6,768 nucleotides of DNA, from the NCBI GenBank assembly GCA_003157445.1, contig PMJN01000059.1, positions 3,002 to 9,769 of the forward strand. Reading direction: 5' to 3'. The notes beneath the pieces are model-generated. The model ran no database searches, was not told the origin of the DNA, and saw only the letters and a list, made by a program, of their open reading frames with translations. This document shows positions 1-5,418 of the stretch, piece after piece. The position numbers and the translations under genes are program-made. Positions within the stretch are counted from its first letter, which is position 1, and the number at the start of each line of letters is the position of its first letter. This DNA comes from Micrococcales bacterium (GTDB lineage Bacteria > Actinomycetota > Actinomycetes > Actinomycetales > Dermatophilaceae).

Positions 1-614
1 CCGCTGCCCCGACCGTGCAAGGCCGAGACGGGCCATGGCTGGCCCAGGCCGAAGGACCACAACATTGCAGCGTCGGCTTCGGCGCGCTGGTCGTCGACCT
101 TGTTAGCCACCAGGATGACCGGTTTACCCGACTTTCGCAGCAGCTTGACTACGGCATCGTCGGTGTCGGTCGCACCGACAGTAGCGTCGACGACGAACAT
201 CACCGCATCAGCGAGCTCAATGGCGATTTCGGCCTGTTCGGCGACTCGAAGGTGAATCCCTGTGGCGTCGACCTCCCACCCGCCGGTGTCTACGAGGGTA
301 AAACGGGTGCCCGTCCACTCGGCGTCGTAGGCGACACGGTCCCGGGTTACTCCTGGAACATCTTCGACGACGGCTTCTCGACGACCCAGTATCCGGTTGA
401 CGAGCGTGGACTTGCCAACGTTAGGGCGACCGATGATCGCCACGACCGGCACTGGGCCGCTCTGCTCCGCGTCGATATCCTCGTCGCCCTCGCGTTCCAG
501 CAGCGACACGTCCTCGTCGTCAAGCTCGAACTCGTCCAGGCCCACGCGCAAGGCACGCTCTACCGACAGGTCATCGACCTCGTTGCGGTTCACGGTCTTG
601 GGGTGCTCGATCAC
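1..614 (-). CDS. der: Der (EngA) ribosome assembly GTPase, N-terminal part (cut by left edge)
   Basis: Der is an essential tandem GTPase needed for maturation of the 50S ribosomal subunit; it acts in the cytoplasm on pre-ribosomes. The reading frame stays open from a GTG at 614 to the window edge, giving 204 residues, so only the first G domain and its leader are present. Visible motifs: G1 GRPNVGKST (residues 62-70), the GVTRDR switch region (88-93), G3 DTGG (109-112), G4 NKVD (171-174) and the G5-like SALHGRG (197-203). The GTG start is supported by GAAGGA six bases upstream. The first ~55 residues form an acidic extension ahead of G1 (E. coli Der starts almost directly at this motif); such extensions are common in actinobacterial Der. 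The second G domain and the KH-like domain lie outside the window. It follows cmk after a 131-bp gap, the usual actinobacterial neighbour. The assignment is secure. Confidence 0.97.
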   Translation of the reverse strand, partial: MIEHPKTVNRNEVDDLSVERALRVGLDEFELDDEDVSLLEREGDEDIDAEQSGPVPVVAIIGRPNVGKSTLVNRILGRREAVVEDVPGVTRDRVAYDAEWTGTRFTLVDTGGWEVDATGIHLRVAEQAEIAIELADAVMFVVDATVGATDTDDAVVKLLRKSGKPVILVANKVDDQRAEADAAMLWSFGLGQPWPVSALHGRGS

Positions 615-670
615 GGCAGGTCCTTCAGTCTTCAGGGGTATGCGGGATTGTCCACGCTCGGGAACTATCC

Positions 671-676
671 ATTATC
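671..676 (-). promoter_or_regulatory. Possible -10 box for a der promoter
   Basis: The cmk-der gap (615-745) contains GATAAT on the minus strand, a 5/6 match to TATAAT, about 57 bp upstream of the der GTG. No convincing -35 hexamer sits 16-18 bp before it, so this could be chance or an extended/weak promoter. An imperfect dyad (AACTA 663-667 with TAGTT 680-684, plus outer GCTC/GAGC) overlaps the same stretch. I see nothing else in the gap. Confidence 0.22.
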
Positions 677-745
677 CCTTAGTTTGGGTGAGCCATGGTC
701 CGTGAGCCAGATGAGGGCGCCTTCCCGTCGCTCGCGCAGGCTCGC

Positions 746-1453
746 TTACTGCTGTTGGTGAACCCTTTGGGTGCGAACCACATCCAGCACGGCTTGCACG
801 GATTGCTGGAAGTCCAGGTCTGAAGTGTCCACCAAGGTCACTCCCGGAGCCGGGTGCATGAACTGTGAAACAGTCGAGTCATCCTTGTCGCGGCGCACGA
901 TCTGGTCATGGGTGGCCTTGACCGCGGCGTGGCCGTCGCCGCCGTGGAGCTCCTTGGCGCGCCTACCCAGGCGGGCTTCCTGGCTGGCGGACAGCAGTAT
1001 CCGGACGGGAGCATCGGGTGCGACCACGGTGGTGACGTCACGGCCCTCGGCCACCACTCCCCCGGCGGCCTGGATGGAATCGGCTATTAGTGCCCGCTGG
1101 CGACGGCACAGCTCATCACGAACGCCCAGATTGATTGCGACTTTGGAGACTGACTCGGAGATCACGCTGGACCGAATGGCTTCGTCGATCGGGACCCCGC
1201 CGACCTGCACCGACGGAAAGCCCGGGTCGGTGTCCATGACCAGCGGCAGGTCTTTGGCTGCTTGTGTCACGCACGGCTGGTCTTCAAGGTCGATTCCTTT
1301 TTGGACGCACCACCAGGTCAATGCTCGATACATGGCCCCGGTGTCGAGGTAAGCCAGATCAAGGCGCTGCGCAACGGCTCTGGAGACACTGGACTTACCG
1401 GAGCCGGATGGACCGTCGATGGCGATAACGAGGGGTTTGGATGGGACGGTCAC
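746..1453 (-). CDS. cmk: Cytidylate kinase (CMP/dCMP kinase)
   Basis: Phosphorylates CMP and dCMP to the diphosphates with ATP in cytoplasmic pyrimidine nucleotide metabolism. The 235-residue product has the expected length and motifs: P-loop GPSGSGKS (14-21), the LDTGAMYRA substrate-binding segment (36-44), EGRDVTTVV (136-144), the arginine-rich LID containing RRDKDDS (187-193), and the terminal VDTSDLDF strand (208-215). I start it at the GTG at 1453 because the GPSGSGKS strand then begins about ten residues in, as is usual, and AAGG lies eight bases upstream. The frame stays open to an ATG at 1534, but that would add a 27-residue basic leader with no family counterpart and would translate through the hairpin at 1504-1520. 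der lies downstream on the same strand. Its upstream neighbour is a tetR gene rather than the rluB pseudouridine synthase gene usually found before cmk in this phylum. Confidence 0.96.
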   Translation of the reverse strand: MTVPSKPLVIAIDGPSGSGKSSVSRAVAQRLDLAYLDTGAMYRALTWWCVQKGIDLEDQPCVTQAAKDLPLVMDTDPGFPSVQVGGVPIDEAIRSSVISESVSKVAINLGVRDELCRRQRALIADSIQAAGGVVAEGRDVTTVVAPDAPVRILLSASQEARLGRRAKELHGGDGHAAVKATHDQIVRRDKDDSTVSQFMHPAPGVTLVDTSDLDFQQSVQAVLDVVRTQRVHQQQ

Positions 1454-1503
1454 TTGATTAACCTTAGGCCTTCGGCGGCCAGCTGGATTCTCTCTGCCGC
1501 ACG

Positions 1504-1520
1504 TACGCCGTGTCGGCGTA
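1504..1520. repeat. Perfect 7-bp inverted repeat (hairpin) between tetR and cmk
   Basis: TACGCCG and CGGCGTA flank a 3-base loop, giving a strong GC-rich stem in the 114-bp gap (1454-1567) between the tetR stop and the cmk start. Neither strand has a T-run after it, so it is not a classical intrinsic terminator. It could be a U-tail-less actinobacterial terminator that insulates cmk from the exporter operon, an mRNA-processing or stability element, or a protein site. A shorter repeat, GGCCA/TGGCC, lies just beside it at 1527-1538. Nothing else is evident in the gap, and no clear cmk promoter. Confidence 0.45.
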
Positions 1521-1567
1521 GCAATCGGCCACATGGCCCGTGCGCAAGCTGTGCGTGATTCGCGGGT

Positions 1568-2188
1568 CTACCTGCTCGCAGTGGCCGGTGCCACCGCGCC
1601 GCCGACTGGGCCTGTCAGGTAGTGCTGGAGCACGGGTCCGATCGCGACAACGAGCTGTCCCGGCGTCGCATCCCGCACGCCGGGGATCCCCAGTACGTAG
1701 CGACCGAGCAGAAGCCCCCCCATCTGGGAGCCCACAAGTGCCGCGCGCAGGGACCGGTGGTCCTGGGCGACTACACGTGAAAGGGCGATGAGGATCGTGC
1801 GGCCCAGCAGGTCACGTAGGCCAGCTGCGGCACGCTCGTGCGACAGTCCGACGCGCAGGAGTCCTACCATGCGGTGTCTAGCATCCGGATCCCCCTCCCA
1901 CACCCCTAGCAGCCGACCAACCAACGCCTCACCGGCGTGCTCGGGATCCTTGTCCAGACCGGCCAGCAGCGCGGCCGGGTCGACAGGCAGTACCAGAGCT
2001 GCCGCGAGCAGGCCCTCTTTGTTGACGAAGTAGTGGTGAATAAGAGCAGGGTCGACGTCGGCCCTGGCGGCCACCGCGCGCATCGTGGTGCGTTCGAAGC
2101 CTCGCTCAGCGAAGAGTTCCCCGGCCGCGGTGAGGATTTCCTGCCGTGTATCGGAACTGCCGACGGGACGTCGCCCCCGAGGCGGCAT
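1568..2188 (-). CDS. TetR-family transcriptional regulator of the ABC exporter operon
   Basis: A 206-residue DNA-binding repressor of usual TetR length. The N-terminal domain begins with a basic arm (PPRGRRP), followed by a helix starting at SSDTRQEILTAA and the helix-turn-helix at about 35-54, ending in the typical IHHYFVNKEGL (50-60). The C-terminal ligand/dimerisation half ends with LVGSQMGGLLLGRYVLGI (151-168), resembling the TetR_C_16 type (family recall, not searched). Its ATG overlaps the preceding stop as TGATG, and GAGGGG lies five bases upstream, so it is translationally coupled to the second ATPase. As the last gene of the exporter operon it most likely controls that operon by negative feedback, with the inverted repeat at 5001-5023 as the likely operator. 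Its ligand is unknown, probably a substrate of the transporter. The family call is secure; its target is inferred. Confidence 0.93.
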   Translation of the reverse strand: MPPRGRRPVGSSDTRQEILTAAGELFAERGFERTTMRAVAARADVDPALIHHYFVNKEGLLAAALVLPVDPAALLAGLDKDPEHAGEALVGRLLGVWEGDPDARHRMVGLLRVGLSHERAAAGLRDLLGRTILIALSRVVAQDHRSLRAALVGSQMGGLLLGRYVLGIPGVRDATPGQLVVAIGPVLQHYLTGPVGGAVAPATASR

Positions 2189-3084
2189 CAGAGCCCCTCT
2201 GAGACGCGGGAGAGCACCATCATCCGCTCCTCGATCGTGGCCGGAATCCCGCTGACATCGGCTCTTACCCGCGCGTCGGACAGGACCCTGCGCACCTGCT
2301 CGGGGTCAGCGTCGGCAACACGCACGTCGCGCCCGGCCAGCATCACCGGTTGGCCGGCCTCGTTGAGCACCGCGAATGCCTTCGCCCAGTCGTTGGTGCG
2401 AACGGCCACAGCGGTAGTGGAGCCGATGATGTCAGCTTCGCTGCCTTGGGCGACGAGGCGCGCACGGGACATCAGCAGCAGCCGGTCACACTGCTCGGCC
2501 TCGGCCATGTTGTGAGTGGACACCAGCACGCCGACCCCCTTCTCGGCCTGCTCGTGGATGGTGTCCCACAGTGCGGCCCTGGCGAGGGCGTCGACGCCGG
2601 ACGTCGGCTCGTCCATCACCAGCACTTCGGGGTTGTGGGCAAGGGCGCACAGAAAGGCGAGCTGTCGCTGTAGACCCAGGGGAAGCTCGGCAATGAGCCG
2701 GTCGGCCACCGGATGGAGCGCCTCTGGCAGTTCTGGCACGGCGACCTCATAGGCTTGGGCGCTGAATGCAAGGTTCTCCATCACGGTGAGGTCGCGGTAG
2801 AGCCCGAGGCCTTGCGGGGTGTAGCCGAGACGTCCACGCCCCTTACGGTCGGGCAAGCTGCCGAAGAGCTCGACCTCACCCTCGCTGGTCGCGAGCAGTC
2901 CGAGCAGCATCCGGATCAGTGTCGTCTTGCCCGCCCCGTTGGCGCCGAGCAGACCGACGACCTCCCCGGCCTCAACGCGCAGCGTGACGTCATCGACCGC
3001 GGTGAAGGCCCCGAACTTGCGGCTGACCCGGTCCGCAGCAAGCAGCACCCTGGGACGGACTTCGCATGCGCCTGGCAGGGTCAC
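2188..3084 (-). CDS. ABC exporter ATPase 2 (degenerate LPLG signature, intact Q and H)
   Basis: Cytoplasmic nucleotide-binding subunit of an ABC-2 type exporter, 298 residues. Walker A GANGAGKTT (47-55), Q-loop TPQGLGLY with Q91, Walker B EVLVMDEP (153-160, catalytic E159) and switch histidine H191 in STHNMAEAE are all present. The signature is altered: the LSGGQ position reads LPLGL (134-138). As I recall the family, the same LPLG change occurs in the C-terminal half of the fused YbhF/RbbA ATPases, so this looks like a split-off version of that half. After the core comes a ~75-residue C-terminal domain, as in DrrA-like drug-exporter ATPases. It starts at a GTG overlapping the upstream stop as GTGA; only a weak GAG lies eight bases upstream, so it probably depends on translational coupling. 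The most likely partner is the ATPase encoded just before it. The transported substrate cannot be read from the sequence. Confidence 0.94.
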   Translation of the reverse strand: MTLPGACEVRPRVLLAADRVSRKFGAFTAVDDVTLRVEAGEVVGLLGANGAGKTTLIRMLLGLLATSEGEVELFGSLPDRKGRGRLGYTPQGLGLYRDLTVMENLAFSAQAYEVAVPELPEALHPVADRLIAELPLGLQRQLAFLCALAHNPEVLVMDEPTSGVDALARAALWDTIHEQAEKGVGVLVSTHNMAEAEQCDRLLLMSRARLVAQGSEADIIGSTTAVAVRTNDWAKAFAVLNEAGQPVMLAGRDVRVADADPEQVRRVLSDARVRADVSGIPATIEERMMVLSRVSEGL

Positions 3085-3911
3085 GATGCCAGCTCATTGT
3101 CGTGCCGCTTGAGCATTGACAAGGTGACGACCACGTCCTCGAGGTCCGGGGTAAGGGCGCAGGCGTCAAGCGGCAAGTCTGCCAGGGTGGGCCAGTACTC
3201 GTGGTAGGCACGCCCCCGCCGCCACGCCCACTCCCGCCGCCGTGGGGTTGCGGTTGCCGTGATCGCGCCTCCGAACGAGCCGAGCACGTCTCCCAACGTG
3301 CCCTTGGCCAGCGTCTGGCCGCCGTCTAGGGCGAGCAGACTGGCAGCCCGCTCGGCCTCATCGAGGTAGGTCGTGGACATGACGACGGCGGCGCCCGCAG
3401 CTGCGGCCTCGGACACTAGTCGCCACAGGTCGACCCGGCTCACCGGGTCGATGCCGGTGCTGGGCTCGTCCAGCACCAGCAAGGCAGGGTCGTGCAGCAT
3501 CGCCATGGCGAACCCGAGTTTGCGGCGCATGCCTCCCGACAGCTGGGAGGCCAGCCGGTCGGCCGTCTGTTCAAGCGAGGCACGTTCCAGCAGCTCATCG
3601 CGCCGGGAGGCCAGGGCACTGCCCGACAGGCCATAGATGCCGCCGACGAAGTCCATATTCTGCTCGACCGTCAACGACGCCCAGCTGCCCGCGGTCGCCG
3701 GCATGTAACCGATCGCCCCCGGCAGCGGGGCGTTGACCTGGCCACGCTCGAGCTGCACTTCCCCAACCAGGGTGCGGAGCAGCGTCGTCTTGCCCGCACC
3801 GTCGCCGCCCACGACAGCCACCACAGAGCCTGGCTCGATTTGCAGGGACACGTCCTGCAGGGCGAGGGTGTCACCGAACCGCACGGTCGCAGAGCGGACG
3901 GCATAGGTCAT
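3081..3911 (-). CDS. ABC exporter ATPase 1 (intact LSGG, Q-loop and switch histidine lost)
   Basis: A 276-residue ABC nucleotide-binding subunit. Walker A is GGDGAGKTT (35-43), the signature is canonical LSGGM (124-128), and Walker B is LLVLDEP (144-150) with E149 and a following D-loop. Two key positions are changed: the Q-loop glutamine is Ala72 in GYMPATAG, and the switch histidine is Thr181 in MSTTYLDEAE. A missing switch histidine next to YLDEAE is also what I recall for the N-terminal half of YbhF/RbbA tandem ATPases, so this gene and the next probably form the two halves of such an asymmetric pair. The C-terminal tail (about 215-276) ends with a TPDLEDVVV segment typical of this group. 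The ATG overlaps the permease stop as ATGA, and GGGAG lies six bases upstream. It probably cannot hydrolyse ATP efficiently at its own Walker site but supplies the signature for the partner's site. Confidence 0.94.
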   Translation of the reverse strand: MTYAVRSATVRFGDTLALQDVSLQIEPGSVVAVVGGDGAGKTTLLRTLVGEVQLERGQVNAPLPGAIGYMPATAGSWASLTVEQNMDFVGGIYGLSGSALASRRDELLERASLEQTADRLASQLSGGMRRKLGFAMAMLHDPALLVLDEPSTGIDPVSRVDLWRLVSEAAAAGAAVVMSTTYLDEAERAASLLALDGGQTLAKGTLGDVLGSFGGAITATATPRRREWAWRRGRAYHEYWPTLADLPLDACALTPDLEDVVVTLSMLKRHDNELAS

Positions 3912-4987
3912 GACCCGCTCCCATCCTGGGCGACGGTTGAAGCGGCGCCGGGCTGGGCAACGGTGCTGCGGTGATGCCGCCGGCCCGGCGCGAGGTCACG
4001 GCGGAACCGGAGTGTGGCGCTGCTGAACACCGCAATGGCCATGGCCGTAAGCACGAGGAAGGGCAGCCACAGCGATGCCAGTGACGCTCCTCGCAGCATC
4101 ACGCCTTGCGAGATCATCGTGAAGTACGTAAGGGGCAACAGATAGCCGATCCATCGCACGCCCGCCGCCATGGAGTCGAGCGGGAAGATCACGCCCGACA
4201 GCAGGATCTGCGGCAGAGTGAACATGAAGGCGGTCTGGATCGCCTGGCCGGAGGTCTGCGAAACCGTCGAGATGAAGACGCCGAGCCCGAGCACCACAAA
4301 CAGGAACAACGCGGCTCCGAGCGTGAACACGAAGGCATTGCCGTTGAAGGGCACGCCGAAGAGCAGCATCCCAAGGCCCGTGATGATACCCATGTCGATC
4401 GAGGCCACCAGGAAGTACGGCGAGATCTTCCCGAGTATCACAGTGCTGGGCTTGATGGGCATCACGGCCAGCTGCTCGAGGGTCCCTGTCTCGCGCTCGC
4501 GCACCAGGCCGATGCTGGTCACGATCGTGCCGATGAACGTAAGGATCAGTCCGATGATGGCAGGGACCATCACCCAGGAGGTCTTGAGCTCGGGGTTGTA
4601 CAGGATCTGCGTACTGACCGTGCCGCCCTCCTTGTTAAGCACAGACACGATCGACTGAGAGGCGAAGAGGTTCGAGCCGTCGACCAGGGCGAGCACCGGC
4701 GCTCGGCCGGTAACGATGGCAACGTTGACAGTCCTGTCCTGCAGCAGCTGCTCGGCGTCGGCGTGACCATCCAAAGGATGGGTCACAGTGACGTCGAAGA
4801 ACGACGGCAACCTCGCGGCGACCTGTGTGGCCTGGGGTCCCACAACAGCTGTCTTGACGCTGTCGACGTGGAAGTTAGCCGCATAGCCAAAGATCACCAG
4901 CAGCAGAAGGGGCATCGCAATCAGCATGGCGAGGGTGCGCCTGTCACGACGCAGCTCGCGGAACTCCTTGACGATCATGGCTCGCAT
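3908..4987 (-). CDS. ABC-2 type exporter permease (YhhJ/YbhR-like)
   Basis: Membrane subunit of an ABC-2 exporter, 359 residues. It opens with MRAMIVKEFRELRRDRR, an amphipathic cytoplasmic helix, then TM1 (about 19-36), a ~100-residue extracytoplasmic domain (about 37-138), and TM2 (139-162). Next comes the loop RERETGTLEQLAVMP (163-177) and GKISPY (186-191), hallmarks of the YhhJ/YbhR/YbhS group, then four more membrane spans (about 190-211, 218-242, 250-272, 304-324). The tail after 325 is basic then polar, with the pentapeptide STVAQ twice (341-345 and 350-354). I start it at the ATG at 4987: the homologous part begins here. The frame is open up to 5188, but that extra stretch is Arg/Trp-rich and unlike a protein. 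A second ATG at 4978 is possible. There is no Shine-Dalgarno sequence, which fits a leaderless mRNA. It is the only permease present, so it probably acts as a homodimer. The substrate is unknown; antibiotics or lipid-like compounds are typical. Confidence 0.93.
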   Translation of the reverse strand: MRAMIVKEFRELRRDRRTLAMLIAMPLLLLVIFGYAANFHVDSVKTAVVGPQATQVAARLPSFFDVTVTHPLDGHADAEQLLQDRTVNVAIVTGRAPVLALVDGSNLFASQSIVSVLNKEGGTVSTQILYNPELKTSWVMVPAIIGLILTFIGTIVTSIGLVRERETGTLEQLAVMPIKPSTVILGKISPYFLVASIDMGIITGLGMLLFGVPFNGNAFVFTLGAALFLFVVLGLGVFISTVSQTSGQAIQTAFMFTLPQILLSGVIFPLDSMAAGVRWIGYLLPLTYFTMISQGVMLRGASLASLWLPFLVLTAMAIAVFSSATLRFRRDLAPGRRHHRSTVAQPGAASTVAQDGSGS

Positions 4988-4994
4988 GGTCCAG

Positions 4995-5023
4995 ATGCTA
5001 TTGCGAGGTCGCGACCAATGCAA
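4995..5023 (-). promoter_or_regulatory. Exporter operon promoter with probable TetR operator between -35 and -10
   Basis: On the minus strand TTGCAT (5023-5018) and TAGCAT (5000-4995) form a -35/-10 pair with an ideal 17-bp spacer (3/6 and 4/6 matches to consensus). The spacer is largely filled by the perfect 10-bp palindrome GGTCGCGACC (5007-5016), flanked by TTGC (5001-5004) and GCAA (5020-5023), making a 23-bp, nearly symmetric site of the size TetR dimers bind. Transcription would start at about 4988-4987, that is at the permease ATG itself, so the message would be leaderless. The layout predicts repression by occlusion of RNA polymerase. The repeat is read directly; the promoter and its regulator are inference. 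Confidence 0.55.
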
Positions 5024-5418
5024 CGCTTGATGAATTCTGCGTCCGCTTGCGTGGGTCCGCGGCTTCGTCCGGCTCAATCTCTTCCTGCCAGGCACCCACG
5101 GCATCAGTGAGCACCTGTTCTCCATTCGAAGGGTCGCCCAAAAGCGTCGTGTCAGCGCGCCCCACCATGTCTGGGACCCAGTGCCCATCTGACGTCAGCT
5201 GCCTCCGAATGGGCTCATCGCCGCTGGCTGTTGGGGGGGTACAGTCATCCATTCGGTCAGAAGATATGGGCTGTTTGTCCTGCTTTGCCCGATTCAACTG
5301 CGGTCTGTGCGACCCAGTGCGAGCGTGTATAAGAAGCGTGGATTAGACGTGCGGCAGTCGGACGCTACGGGTTGGTCATGCAGTCCAGCTCCTGAAACAG
5401 CAGCATTTAGGGATGCAG
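5024..5418. other. Divergent intergenic region without a confident gene
   Basis: About 395 bp separate the exporter promoter from the amidase start. On the minus strand a frame is open from a TTG at 5297 (first ATG 5252) to a TAG at 5000-4998: 99 or 84 hydrophilic, acidic residues including DGHWVPDMVGRAD and AWQEEIEPDEAADPRKR. I do not recognise it, and it has no Shine-Dalgarno sequence. Its stop codon overlaps the proposed operon -10 box, and its third-position GC looks lower than in the neighbouring genes, so I do not call it a gene. Other items are a 7-base G-run (5233-5239) and a 10-bp palindrome CTGACGTCAG (5189-5198). The region could hold upstream regulatory sites or a decayed gene fragment. 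Confidence 0.5.
5328..5333 (+). promoter_or_regulatory. Possible -10 box of the amidase promoter
   Basis: TATAAG matches five of six consensus bases and sits about 85 bp before the amidase ATG, in an otherwise GC-rich stretch. The hexamers 16-18 bp upstream (around CTGTGC, 5305-5310) resemble a -35 only weakly. If used, it would give a leader of roughly 78 nt. Tentative. Confidence 0.25.

Noticed and set aside
654..694. Imperfect dyad between cmk and der as a terminator
   Set aside because: The stems are short (5 and 4 bp), separated by mismatched loops, with a 12-base loop and no T-run.
15..761. Plus-strand open frame (248 codons) opposite der and its upstream gap
   Set aside because: The minus strand carries the Der GTPase motifs in the right order with a good start; this frame shows no recognisable domain.
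1504..1520. Hairpin as a classical intrinsic terminator
   Set aside because: There is no T-run after the stem on either strand, so it is recorded as an inverted repeat only.
1454..1534. 27-codon N-terminal extension of cytidylate kinase
   Set aside because: Cytidylate kinases begin within about ten residues of the P-loop strand; the GTG at 1453 has a suitable AAGG, and the extension would run through a hairpin.
1568..4987. Exporter operon as part of a mobile element
   Set aside because: No transposase, integrase, tRNA, or flanking direct or inverted repeats are visible in the window.
4106..5110. Long plus-strand open frame (334 codons) opposite the permease gene
   Set aside because: The product is a His/Asp/Gln/Arg-rich string without domains. 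It is the complement of a GC-rich gene whose minus-strand product has clear ABC-2 permease motifs.
4988..5188. 67-codon N-terminal extension of the permease
   Set aside because: The extra stretch is Arg/Trp/Ser-rich and unlike the family, crosses the proposed promoter and operator, and precedes the family-typical MIVKEF start.
5189..5198. CTGACGTCAG palindrome as a TetR operator
   Set aside because: Perfect 10-bp palindromes are expected several times by chance in 6.8 kb, and this one has no symmetric flanks or promoter context, unlike the dyad at 5001-5023.
5233..5239. G7 run as a phase-variation switch for the amidase
   Set aside because: It lies about 180 bp before the amidase start and about 90 bp upstream of the candidate -10, so neither a frame nor a promoter-spacing effect is evident; seven bases is also short.
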